Made by a program: the position numbers and the translations under genes. From Mucilaginibacter psychrotolerans (GTDB lineage Bacteria > Bacteroidota > Bacteroidia > Sphingobacteriales > Sphingobacteriaceae), in the NCBI RefSeq assembly GCF_004519315.1, contig NZ_SOZE01000040.1:1-49247 (forward strand): a stretch of DNA of 49,247 bases. The letters are read 5' to 3'. How positions within the stretch are numbered: the stretch's first letter is position 1; every line of letters begins with the position of its first letter. The notes under the pieces are model-generated. The model was not told the origin of the DNA. It searched no databases and saw only the letters and a program-made list of their open reading frames with translations. Shown here piece after piece: positions 1 to 8,391 of this stretch.

Positions 1-2
1 TC

Positions 3-113
3 CGTTTTAACAGAAGGGGGCATATGAACTCAATTTTTGATAAACTTATAACCAGAATGACCGAGGCTAAACCCGTAAATTACAAAATGATTAAATGCGA
101 ACTAAATACATAA
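3..113 (+). CDS. possible 3' end of an unrecognised gene entering from the window edge
   Basis: A frame is open from the window edge and ends with TAA at 111-113. An internal ATG at 24 follows a purine-rich stretch (AGAAGGGGG), so a 29-residue peptide could also start there. The sequence is more AT-rich than the gene that follows. I do not recognise the peptide. It ends just before the frame of the truncated T9SS gene opens, so it may be the tail of an unrelated gene brought next to that fragment by rearrangement. It could equally be chance coding. Confidence 0.2.
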   Translation, partial: RFNRRGHMNSIFDKLITRMTEAKPVNYKMIKCELNT

Positions 114-260
114 TCCTAAAATTATAATTATAGCGGCGGCAGCACCCCCATTGATGGATACGAGTGGACTATACCAACCGGCTGGAAGTACCCGGATGGT
201 ACAATCAGCAACGGAACAACTGTTAAAAACATTCCCGGTTTATATAATGGCTTAGTACTA

Positions 261-1547
261 ATGCCTGATGGCTGCCACGCCGGTGCTGTTAAAGTACGCG
301 GTTATACGTACACCGGTTCGGCTTATGTAAGTTACAGCAACCCTCAGCAAACCACCGTTGTACTTAACAACAATCTTTCTGTTTCGGGGCCTACTACTGT
401 TGTATGCGGCAGCAGTGCACCCTTAGTATACACTTTGGTCAACGGCAGCTGCGCATCCGCCATAAGCTGGACATTGCCCCCTGGCTGGACAGGGACAAGC
501 ACCACCACCAGTATTACGGTTACGCCTACTGCAACCAACATAGGCCCAAAAACCGTAACAGCAAACGTTACGCTGTGCGGCGGTACCGTATTACACCCGG
601 CTACAACCGTAACTCCACAATTGTTTGCACCGGGCTTAAAGCCCGCCATTTCCGGTGCGACTACCATCTGTACGGGAATAAATCAAACCTATAGCATCAG
701 CAACCCGGCTTCCGGTACTATATTATGGACGGTGACCGGCAGCGGTGCAACTATCGTTGGCCCCAATAACGGGTCGAGTGTTACCCTGCAGTATGCCACA
801 AACGGTGGCGCTACTTTAGGCGCAACCATCACCTCGCCCTGCCAGGATAACACCGGCAACAGCACCATAGTACTCGATAACTTTACTATATGTACCGGTG
901 TGCCTTATCCCAACCCGTCAACAACTGCCGATGTAACCATTTGTACGCAAGGTTTAGCGGGCCATCTTGTGGTTATCCAAAATTCCTGTGCAACAAGTTA
1001 TACGTGTTACTCAAACGATACCGATATAGAACCCTATCATGCCAACCCTGATTATAACTCTTCTATCCCGGTTTCTTCTGGTGATCACCGGGCTTATCAA
1101 TACATAGTTGGCGGAGCCGGCGCAAGCAAGGTATTAACATCCGGCACCGGGCCGGGCACTTATCATTTGGCTTTATACGCTATCAATGCCTGTGGCTATA
1201 GCAGCCCAAGTAACGTTATAGTAGTTGTAAAAACATGCGGAGGAAAAGGAGGCCGCGCAAGCTTTGCTGTTTTCCCAAACCCTTCGTCGTCGCAACTTAA
1301 TATTGCTTACACACCCGAAGAAACAGACACCGTACAGGCAAAGCAAACATCTTCCAAAACGGCATCAACTACGTTTAAAGGTTATTTTGTAGAGCTCTTG
1401 AACGGCTTAGGCAAAGTGGTAGCAAAAGGATATACCAATGCCGGGGGCAAACTGTCGTTGGATGTGAGCAAGCTGCCAAAAAACACCTATTATGTACATA
1501 TACATCACGGCGATGAACTAATCAGGAAACAATTCATTGTAAATTAA
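261..1547 (+). CDS. T9SS type A sorting domain-containing protein, 5'-truncated
   Basis: This is the C-terminal part of a secreted surface protein. It consists of repeated Ig/PKD-like beta modules rich in Ser, Thr, Gly and Val, with several Cys residues, and contains turns such as WTLPPGW. The C-terminus is a type IX secretion sorting domain: FAVFPNPSSSQLNI, then LLNGLGKVVAKG, LDVSKLPKNTYYV and a basic end, RKQFIVN. No signal peptide follows the ATG at 261. The same frame stays open upstream to about 120, after an in-frame TAA at 117-119, and still encodes module-like sequence there (DGYEWTIPTGW). The true N-terminus with its Sec signal is therefore missing, and the ATG at 261 is probably internal. 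I infer a gene remnant that is unlikely to be exported. A bidirectional hairpin lies downstream. Confidence 0.7.
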   Translation: MPDGCHAGAVKVRGYTYTGSAYVSYSNPQQTTVVLNNNLSVSGPTTVVCGSSAPLVYTLVNGSCASAISWTLPPGWTGTSTTTSITVTPTATNIGPKTVTANVTLCGGTVLHPATTVTPQLFAPGLKPAISGATTICTGINQTYSISNPASGTILWTVTGSGATIVGPNNGSSVTLQYATNGGATLGATITSPCQDNTGNSTIVLDNFTICTGVPYPNPSTTADVTICTQGLAGHLVVIQNSCATSYTCYSNDTDIEPYHANPDYNSSIPVSSGDHRAYQYIVGGAGASKVLTSGTGPGTYHLALYAINACGYSSPSNVIVVVKTCGGKGGRASFAVFPNPSSSQLNIAYTPEETDTVQAKQTSSKTASTTFKGYFVELLNGLGKVVAKGYTNAGGKLSLDVSKLPKNTYYVHIHHGDELIRKQFIVN

Positions 1548-1725
1548 GTGGATATAATTAAATACTAAGCCAGACAGGTTTCCGGTTTAGCATAAATGGT
1601 CAAACTGACCACAATGCATTTTTGAGCCAGCTCCTCTATAGGTTATTCAATACAAATTCTCGCTAAGGGTGCAACAGGGAATGGTGGAATAAGTGTCAAA
1701 CAAAGCCTAGTTATCGGAATTGGCT

Positions 1726-1773
1726 ACAAACAGAAAACCCCGAAGCTGATTGGCTCCGGGGTTTTCTGTTTGT
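1726..1773. terminator. bidirectional hairpin terminator between convergent genes
   Basis: A perfect 17-bp inverted repeat (1726-1742 with 1757-1773; core AAAACCCCG/CGGGGTTTT) encloses a 14-nt loop. It sits between the stop of the T9SS gene and the stop of susD. The A and T runs inside the arms make it usable from both sides. Confidence 0.8.
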
Positions 1774-1786
1774 ATAGGATGGGTTA

Positions 1787-3184
1787 CTACTGATACCCTT
1801 CGTTTTGTGTTAGTTGCGGGTTGGCATCACGCTCGCGTTTCGGTATCGGGAATATCAATTTTGGCGAGTTCCATGGGAAGGCATCAAGATGATTTCCATC
1901 GCCGTCTACCGAGTAAGTTGTGCCTTTGTAGCGCTTCAGGTCGAATAGTTGAAAGCCTTCAAAGGTAAGCTCGGCATGGCGTTCGTACTTTACGGCATCA
2001 AGCAATTCGGCTGCTGTGGCTGCGGTGGTATTATCAAGCAATGCCCTTTTGCGAACAACGTTGATGTCGGCCGCGGCACCTGCTAAATCAGGAGATGATT
2101 TAAATATCCTTGCCTCAGCCCTTATCAGATATATCTCTGCAAGGCGAATTACCACCACGTTGCCAAAGGCGTTGTTAAATTTAGATGTGAAAGAATCATC
2201 GGTAACTTCATTCACCCGGTCATCGCCCGCTTCAAAGCGATCAAAAAACTGGCCGAATAAGTAAGTTTCTTCGCGACCGGCGAAGGCCGAAGACGCGTAA
2301 ACCTCATTAAGCGCATTGTAGCCCGATTGGTTGGAAATCTGTATAGCGAAGATATCCTCCGAAGTATTAAAAACGCGGGTAGCCTGTTCTTTCACCTGAA
2401 ACTCATCACTAAAATGTTCTACAAGGCTATAAGTGCCGCTGCCAATTATCTTAGTTGCTTCAGCTTCTGCCAAATCGTATTTCTCTTGTGTAAGATATAT
2501 CCTGGCCAATATGGCCGAAGCCGCTCCTGAACTTGCGTAAGTAGATTTATCCGTGGTAAGGTTAGTCTCGGCAACCTGTAAATCTGCAATAGCCTGTGCA
2601 TAAACTTCTGCTACGGTATTGCGTTTCACGTTTTGAATATCGGCAATCGCCGTAGTTGGCGTAAGCACTATAGGTACGGCAAGGTTTGAAGCCGGTGCGC
2701 CATCGTTCCAGGCCTTTCCAAACACCCTGGCTAAATCGAAGTAAATCATACCACGCAGGAACTTAGCTTCGCCTTCAACCCTGGCTTTTTTAACCGGGTC
2801 TACCAGGTTTAAGTTTGCCAATACCGTATTACATACGCCAATAGCGTTATAGCCGGTGTTCCATACACCTTCAACAAAGCCGTTATTTATGGTTATCGCT
2901 TTGTTATTTAGTTCGGTATAATCAGAAAAGGTACCGAAGTAAGCAAAATCACCATCATCTGCTAAAAAATCGGTGGTGGATTGAAAACGCCCGCCGTAAA
3001 GGCCCCTTAGTGCTGCGGCAGTGTAAGCCCCAATAAGCACACCTTCCACATCTTTAGACGTTTTTAAGGCTACAGAAGATTCTACAGCGTTTTGTGGCTT
3101 TATATCCAGTTGTTTTTGGCATCCGGAGTTGTATAGCAAAGCAAATGTGCTTAATGCTAATATTAAATATTTTGTCTTTTTCAT
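1787..3184 (-). CDS. RagB/SusD family nutrient-uptake outer-membrane lipoprotein
   Basis: A 465-residue surface lipoprotein that would cap the SusC-type channel encoded just upstream and capture its substrate. The N-terminus is a lipoprotein signal (LALSTFALLYNSGC) with Cys as the acylated residue. The SusD pattern follows: TPR-like helices with FLRGMIYFDLARVFG, RNTVAEVYAQAIADL, ARIYLTQEKYDLAEAEA, and a C-terminal RHAELTFEGFQLFDLKRY stretch ending in a FPIPKRE motif. Length is near that of short family members. It is 14 nt downstream of susC and clearly in the same operon. No glycosidase, sulfatase, sigma/anti-sigma pair or sensor lies next to the pair, so the substrate cannot be inferred. 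Confidence 0.93.
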   Translation of the reverse strand: MKKTKYLILALSTFALLYNSGCQKQLDIKPQNAVESSVALKTSKDVEGVLIGAYTAAALRGLYGGRFQSTTDFLADDGDFAYFGTFSDYTELNNKAITINNGFVEGVWNTGYNAIGVCNTVLANLNLVDPVKKARVEGEAKFLRGMIYFDLARVFGKAWNDGAPASNLAVPIVLTPTTAIADIQNVKRNTVAEVYAQAIADLQVAETNLTTDKSTYASSGAASAILARIYLTQEKYDLAEAEATKIIGSGTYSLVEHFSDEFQVKEQATRVFNTSEDIFAIQISNQSGYNALNEVYASSAFAGREETYLFGQFFDRFEAGDDRVNEVTDDSFTSKFNNAFGNVVVIRLAEIYLIRAEARIFKSSPDLAGAAADINVVRKRALLDNTTAATAAELLDAVKYERHAELTFEGFQLFDLKRYKGTTYSVDGDGNHLDAFPWNSPKLIFPIPKRERDANPQLTQNEGYQ

Positions 3185-3198
3185 TTCCTTCAGCTTAA

Positions 3199-6100
3199 TT
3201 AAAATCCAACGTTTATACCAAAAGTAATTGTCTTAGCCTGCGGAGCTGCGTAAAAGTCGTAGTTCTGGGTTATGTTACCAGAGAACGCATCCGAGTTAAG
3301 TTCCGGGTCCCAACCTGAGTATTTTGTCCAGGTAATCAAGTTGGTAGCCTGCGCGTACACCCTCAGGCTGCGCAGCTTAAGTTTGCTAAGCAATCCTTTA
3401 GAAAAGTTGTAACCTAAAATAATATTCTTTAAGCGCACGTATGAGCCACTTTCCAAATACCTTGAACTCGGGTTTACGCCATTACCGCCAAACAAGCGTG
3501 CCTGGGGGACATTCGTAATATCACCCGGGTTTTTCCAGGCTTTCAACTGATCGATGGTTTGGTTATCCGCACCGTTATTGAAACCTACAGACATGTACTG
3601 GCCGGCGCCGTTATAAATGTCGTCGCCATGTACCTGCTGTAGCAAAAAGCTAAAGTCGAAACCAGCGTAAGTAACAGTGTTATTTAAACCTGCTATAAAA
3701 TCAGGATTGGGGTTGCCAACTACTACTGGTGTAGCCTGGTTGTAATCGTTGGTTGTGGTACGGTCGCGCTGGCCGTTGCCTAAATCAGTATTTTTGTAAT
3801 ATAAGGCATCCCCGTTGGCAGGGTCGGCACCGGCAAATTCCACAGTGTAGAATACGCCCAATGGCTGGCCTTCAACGGCACGGTTAACAGCATCGCCGCT
3901 ACCGGTTATTACCTGGCCTTTCAGGTCGGTAATTTTGTTGCGGTTAACAGAGAAGTTTACGCTGGTGCTCCAGGTAACTTTACCCACCAGGTTTTTCGAA
4001 TCGACCTGTATCTCCAAACCTTTGTTCTGTAGTTTGCCTAAGTTTTGGGTAATAGTTGTAAAGCCCGATGTGGCCGGAACCTGGACATTCAATAACAGAT
4101 CTTTGGTTTTCTTGAGGTAAACATCAAACTGACCAGATAAGCGGCCACCGAAGAATCCGATATCTAAACCGATATCGCTGGTTGCCGAGGTTTCCCATTT
4201 AAGGTTGGGGTTAGGCAATTGCGTAGGCCTTGAACCGGCAACGCCCGCGTAGCCAAAAGCTGAGAACAAGCCACGCGAAGGGAAGTTACCTATCTCCGAG
4301 TTACCCGTGATACCGTAGCTGGCCCGCAGTTTCAATTCTGATATTAAGGTTTGGTTTTTCATGAAGTTTTCCTGGGAAACCACCCATCCCACAGAACCAG
4401 CAGGGAAGAAACCATAGCGGTTATTGGTACCAAAACGCGATGAACCATCTACACGGCCGCTTACTGATAACAAGTATTTATCGTCGAAAGCATAGTTGGC
4501 CCTCGCGAAATACGATAACAACGAGTAAGCGGTAGAAGTAGATGAAGCACCGGTAATATCAGCCGAGCTGATGAGTTTTTTATAAGCATCGCTTGGGAAC
4601 TGATCGCCACTAATAGAGTTAAGATCGTTTTGCTGGCGCTGATAGCTCATACCACCCACAGCATTAATACTACTTTTGCCAAAATTTTGAATGTACTGCA
4701 AAAAGTTGTTGGTATTGAAGTTGGTTGCAGTTACCGAAGAATTGAAGCCAACACCGTTGCTTGTGCCCGAGTTACGCGCAGTTGCACTGCCTGCGTAGCT
4801 ATCCTCGCTGGAATTCAATATATCTACCCCAACTTCTGAGCGGAAGCTTAATGAGTTAGAGAATTTAACCTGTGCAAATGCATTACCCAGGTTACGGAAA
4901 TCAATGGTATTGTAATAAGCGTTCTGTGAGTTGATCAACGGGTTATAATAAACCGGGAAATTAGTATTGGGGTTGCCGGTTGAGGCATCTAACACACCAC
5001 TTAATAAACCGGTGCGTGGATCTATTACGGGCGTAATAGGTGATAAGGCCACAATTTGCTCCGGCGTAGAGAACTGGTCATCATTAGATAAACGGAAGTT
5101 CTTTGTACGCGATACGCTGAGGTTGGCACCAATCTCCAGCCATTTATTAGCCTGGTTGCTAATATTGGTACGCAGGCTGTATTGGTTTAAGGCGTTACCA
5201 ATAAGGTAGCCCTTTTGATCGTTATAGGTACCTGAGATGTAAAACTTGGTTTTATCAGTACCGCCCGATAGCACTAAATTATAGTTTTGTACCGGGGCAT
5301 GCTGCGTTATCTCATTCTGCCAATCGGTATTTACATCATAGGTTTTATAATTATCACTACCCGCTGCATATCTTTTTAACCTTGCTTCAATTGAATTTGT
5401 AGAATAACCGCCTGCGGCTCCTGCTTCGCGGAGCAAAGTAACATACTGCTCAGAATTTAAGAACTTACGCTCGCCTGTAGGTTTGCTAAAACCGTAGTAC
5501 TGGTTATAAGTTATCTTGGTGTCGCCGGCTTTACCTTTTTTAGTAGTTACCAAAACTACGCCATTAGAAGCCCTTGAACCATATATAGCAGCAGCCGACG
5601 CATCTTTCAATATGTCGATAGATTCGATATCGTTCTGGTTCAAATCTACCAATGGGTTGGTAGATGCTCCGTTGCTCGAAAAATCATCTACCGTAATGGG
5701 TAAACCATCTACAACGTACAAGGGCTGATTACCCGCCGATACCGACGAAGCACCACGGATACGTACTTGTATCCCCTGCCCTAGTTTACCGTTTTGCGCC
5801 TGAATGTAAACACCCGGGGAACGGCCCTGTATGGCCGACTCCAAACTTGGTACAGGGATATTTTCTATATCGCTACCTTTTATTTTAGATACCGAACCGG
5901 TAAGCGCACGTCTGCTTTGCGTACCGTAACCTACTACCACTACTTCGTTTAGCACTTTGGCATCTGTTTCCAATACCGCATTCAAAACGCTGCCTGTTAC
6001 GGTTTGTTCCAGATCTTTGTAGCCGATGTATTTAAATACAAGCACTTTGCCTGTGGGTACAGACAAAGTGTACTTACCGTTAATATCGGTTTGTGTACCG

Positions 6101-6252
6101 ATGGAGGGAGAACCTTTAACGGACACGGTTACTCCCGGTAACGCTGAGCCGTCCTTCTGATCTGTTACTTTACCTGTAACGGCAACATTTTGGCTAAATG
6201 CCAGCGTTACGCAGGTAAAAAACAGCAGGAATGAGAGTAGAAATTTCTTCAT
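3199..6252 (-). CDS. SusC/RagA family TonB-linked outer-membrane protein
   Basis: A 1017-residue TonB-dependent channel for active uptake across the outer membrane, partnered by the SusD-like lipoprotein downstream. Order of parts: Sec signal (residues 1-20, ending LAFSQ); a carboxypeptidase-regulatory-like domain (VTGKVTDQKDGSALPGV...GKYTL, about 25-100); the TonB-box/SusC signature LNEVVVVGYGTQ (about 100); a plug domain (IQVRIRGASSV, PLYVVDGLPI, DASAAAIYGSRASNGVV, about 115-240); then a beta-barrel ending in aromatic-rich strands (ITFGINVGF). Length is typical of the family. Start at ATG 6252 gives an intact signal peptide. I could not find a clear TAnnTTTG element in the short gap upstream, which begins right after the terminator of the biotin-carrier gene. 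Confidence 0.95.
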   Translation of the reverse strand: MKKFLLSFLLFFTCVTLAFSQNVAVTGKVTDQKDGSALPGVTVSVKGSPSIGTQTDINGKYTLSVPTGKVLVFKYIGYKDLEQTVTGSVLNAVLETDAKVLNEVVVVGYGTQSRRALTGSVSKIKGSDIENIPVPSLESAIQGRSPGVYIQAQNGKLGQGIQVRIRGASSVSAGNQPLYVVDGLPITVDDFSSNGASTNPLVDLNQNDIESIDILKDASAAAIYGSRASNGVVLVTTKKGKAGDTKITYNQYYGFSKPTGERKFLNSEQYVTLLREAGAAGGYSTNSIEARLKRYAAGSDNYKTYDVNTDWQNEITQHAPVQNYNLVLSGGTDKTKFYISGTYNDQKGYLIGNALNQYSLRTNISNQANKWLEIGANLSVSRTKNFRLSNDDQFSTPEQIVALSPITPVIDPRTGLLSGVLDASTGNPNTNFPVYYNPLINSQNAYYNTIDFRNLGNAFAQVKFSNSLSFRSEVGVDILNSSEDSYAGSATARNSGTSNGVGFNSSVTATNFNTNNFLQYIQNFGKSSINAVGGMSYQRQQNDLNSISGDQFPSDAYKKLISSADITGASSTSTAYSLLSYFARANYAFDDKYLLSVSGRVDGSSRFGTNNRYGFFPAGSVGWVVSQENFMKNQTLISELKLRASYGITGNSEIGNFPSRGLFSAFGYAGVAGSRPTQLPNPNLKWETSATSDIGLDIGFFGGRLSGQFDVYLKKTKDLLLNVQVPATSGFTTITQNLGKLQNKGLEIQVDSKNLVGKVTWSTSVNFSVNRNKITDLKGQVITGSGDAVNRAVEGQPLGVFYTVEFAGADPANGDALYYKNTDLGNGQRDRTTTNDYNQATPVVVGNPNPDFIAGLNNTVTYAGFDFSFLLQQVHGDDIYNGAGQYMSVGFNNGADNQTIDQLKAWKNPGDITNVPQARLFGGNGVNPSSRYLESGSYVRLKNIILGYNFSKGLLSKLKLRSLRVYAQATNLITWTKYSGWDPELNSDAFSGNITQNYDFYAAPQAKTITFGINVGF

Positions 6253-6308
6253 GCGAGATTAGTTAAGTGAATTGAAGAAGTAAGTTCACAAAAAAAAAGC
6301 ATAAAAGC

Positions 6309-6340
6309 AACAAAAGGCACAAGTATTGGTGCCTTTTGTT
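6309..6340 (-). terminator. rho-independent terminator after the biotin carrier gene
   Basis: 12-bp perfect stem (6309-6320 with 6329-6340; core AAAAGGCAC/GTGCCTTTT) and an 8-nt loop. On the minus strand it is followed by a T-rich tract formed by the A-run at 6288-6306. It separates the biotin-carrier gene from susC. Confidence 0.75.
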
Positions 6341-6382
6341 AATATTTTATTAAAACAATGGAAGGTTTCGGGAAACTAAACG

Positions 6383-6880
6383 TTAAAATATCATTAATAT
6401 CTGCCCTTTTTCTACTTTATCGCCGGGTTTGATTTTAATTGCTTTAACTACAACATCCGCGGGTGATTTTATGATGTTCTCCATCTTCATCGCTTCCAGT
6501 ACAAAAAGATTATCTCCCTTTTTCACCTCTGCTCCCTCTTCGGCAAAAACCTTAAGTACCAGCCCCGGCATGGGAGCCTTTATATCGCTAATCCGTAATG
6601 TTGCCGCATTATTCATACCCATTTTATCCAGCAGTATATCAAATTCATCTTTTGCAGATACGATATAGGTATTGTTATTTACTTTAATTTCGGCAGTTTT
6701 TGCCGCTCTATCAAAACTCACCACCTCTGCATTGTAAGATGCGTGGTTATTGATAATATGGTACAAGGTGGGGTTCAGCGTCGCTATATCTGCATTTACC
6801 GTAACATTATTCACCAACAAGCCATCTGCTTGTTTATCTATTTCGAAATCGTGCCGGTTATTTACCTTTATCTTATACAT
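6383..6880 (-). CDS. biotin/lipoyl attachment protein (biotin carboxyl carrier subunit)
   Basis: A 165-residue protein with a C-terminal biotinyl domain (about residues 95-165) carrying the lysine motif EAMKMEN, preceded by KAPMPGLVLKVFAEEGAEVKKGD. The biotin on this Lys shuttles CO2 in acyl-CoA or pyruvate carboxylases. The N-terminal 90 residues (MYKIKVNNRHDFEI...) match the arrangement of Bacteroidota acetyl/propionyl-CoA carboxylase carrier subunits. The second half of the hairpin reads SPADVVVKAI, whereas most relatives have Gly in the SPxDG turn. No carboxylase or carboxyltransferase gene is nearby, so the partner enzyme must be encoded elsewhere. The gene is followed by a terminator. 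Confidence 0.88.
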   Translation of the reverse strand: MYKIKVNNRHDFEIDKQADGLLVNNVTVNADIATLNPTLYHIINNHASYNAEVVSFDRAAKTAEIKVNNNTYIVSAKDEFDILLDKMGMNNAATLRISDIKAPMPGLVLKVFAEEGAEVKKGDNLFVLEAMKMENIIKSPADVVVKAIKIKPGDKVEKGQILMIF

Positions 6881-6943
6881 ATCGTCTGAATCAGGATTTA
6901 CAGAATTTTAGCATTCACAAAATTTGAGAAGCTGTGTTACTTA

Positions 6944-7606
6944 CTACTTCGTAAACACATACTGCACCAAATTAGCCCCCATCCGCAGGGCTTTCAGCCT
7001 TGTTTCCTGGCTATCGCCCGGGTAGGTTCCTAAATCTTCCCAGCCATTGCCCAAATCGCATTGGTAGGTGTAATAGCATACCAATCGTCCTTTGTATATC
7101 AAACCGAAACCTTGCGGGCGTTTGCCGTCGTGCTCGTGTACCTTTGGCAGGCCTGTGGGGAAGTTGTACTTTTGGTGGTAGATGGCGTAATTGACCGGCA
7201 GTTCCACAAATTCAAGTTCGGGGAATACCTTTCTCATTTGCGGACGTATAAACTGATCGAAACCGTAGTTATCGTCGATATGCAAAAAACCACCACCTGT
7301 TAAATACTTCCGCAGGTTTTTGGCTTCCTGATCGGTAAATATCACGTTGCCGTGGCCGGTCATAAACGTAAAGGGGTAGTTAAACAATTCTTCGCTGCCT
7401 ACCTCAACGGTTTCCTCATCGGGCTGAAAGTTGGTCTTCAGGTTCTCATTACAGAATTTGATGAGATTAATGAGCGCGGTGCGATCACCGTACCAATCTC
7501 CTCCTCCGTTGTATTTAATTCGACCCATTTTATACGACGGCTCGCTAAAACTGCTCACGCACAGCAGCATAGCAATGGCGGCAACATAAACAAAGGGTTT
7601 CCTCAT
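6944..7606 (-). CDS. DUF4159 domain-containing protein
   Basis: A 220-residue protein of unknown function with an N-terminal hydrophobic segment (FVYVAAIAMLLCVSSFS) that looks like a signal peptide. It is followed by the DUF4159 pattern: RIKYNGGGDWYGDRTALINL, FMTGHGNVIF, LRKYLTGGGFLHIDDNYG, and ALRMGANLVQYV near the end. DUF4159 has a glutamine-amidotransferase-like fold by family knowledge; the catalytic role is not known. I chose the ATG at 7606 because it gives a normal signal peptide and its A-T-G-A overlaps the stop of rsmE (stop 7605-7603), a classic translational coupling. A longer start at 7636 would put charged residues before the signal. Confidence 0.85.
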   Translation of the reverse strand: MRKPFVYVAAIAMLLCVSSFSEPSYKMGRIKYNGGGDWYGDRTALINLIKFCNENLKTNFQPDEETVEVGSEELFNYPFTFMTGHGNVIFTDQEAKNLRKYLTGGGFLHIDDNYGFDQFIRPQMRKVFPELEFVELPVNYAIYHQKYNFPTGLPKVHEHDGKRPQGFGLIYKGRLVCYYTYQCDLGNGWEDLGTYPGDSQETRLKALRMGANLVQYVFTK

Positions 7607-8313
7607 ATCCGGTTCAAAAAGTTGACTTCGAAGCAAGCTTCCAGCGCGGCGGTTTCGGTACGCAGGCGGCTTTCACCTAAAGTTATGGCTTTAAATCCGT
7701 TTTGCAAAGCCATATCTATTTCGGCTGGACTAAAATCGCCCTCAGGACCTATCAATATCAAATAACGGCCTTGTTTATCCAAAGATTGTGCCAGTGCCAG
7801 TTTTTCGCCGTCGGCACAGTGTGCCATGAATTTTTGCCCCTCGAAAGGTTGCTTCAAGAATTGGCTGAACGTTACCGCCTCGTTCAATATGGGGTGATAT
7901 GCTTTGATGGATTGTTTTACAGCTGATGTGATGATTTTATTGAGCCGCTCTACTTTAGCCTCTTTGCGCTCGGATCGTTGGCAGATGATGAGCGAAACTT
8001 CATCTACGCCAATCTCCGTAGCTTTTTCCAAAAACCACTCGGTGCGCTCTATATTTTTTGTAGGCGCTACAGCTATGTGCAGGTAATGGTTCCGTTTATT
8101 AAAGCCTGTAACAACAGCATTTATTTGCAGTATGGTGCGCTTGGGGTGCGCATCCTTAATTTCGGCATGGTACATACCGCCCTTGCCGTCTACCAGCGTA
8201 ACGGCATCGCCATTTACTAAACGCAATACACGCACGGCGTGCTTGCTTTCTTCTTCGCTTAAAAAGTATTGGGATACGGTGGGATTGATATCGGGCGTAT
8301 AAAAAAGCTGCAT
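7603..8313 (-). CDS. rsmE: 16S rRNA (uracil(1498)-N(3))-methyltransferase RsmE
   Basis: A 236-residue SPOUT-class methyltransferase that methylates N3 of U1498 in 16S rRNA using S-adenosylmethionine. Visible signatures: N-terminal PUA-like part with HAVRVLRL; then EKATEIGVDEV, ICQRSERK; and the knot motifs LIGPEGDFSPAEI (about 183-195) and LGESRLRTETAALEA (about 213-227). Length is normal. The stop overlaps the start of the DUF4159 gene by 4 nt. Upstream is a short AAAGC-type repeat. Confidence 0.95.
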   Translation of the reverse strand: MQLFYTPDINPTVSQYFLSEEESKHAVRVLRLVNGDAVTLVDGKGGMYHAEIKDAHPKRTILQINAVVTGFNKRNHYLHIAVAPTKNIERTEWFLEKATEIGVDEVSLIICQRSERKEAKVERLNKIITSAVKQSIKAYHPILNEAVTFSQFLKQPFEGQKFMAHCADGEKLALAQSLDKQGRYLILIGPEGDFSPAEIDMALQNGFKAITLGESRLRTETAALEACFEVNFLNRI

Positions 8314-8315
8314 AG

Positions 8316-8350
8316 TAAAAGCTAAAAGCCTAAAGCTGAAAGCACAAAGC
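8316..8350. repeat. short degenerate AAAGC tandem repeat
   Basis: Five near-copies of (A)AAAGC with 1-2 nt spacers lie in the 78-bp gap between rsmE and the CorC/HlyC-type gene. Simple intergenic repeats of this sort are common in Bacteroidota. No function can be assigned. Confidence 0.5.
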
Positions 8351-8391
8351 TATCATTAAAATATCCGTATAGATAAAATGAGTAGAAATTA

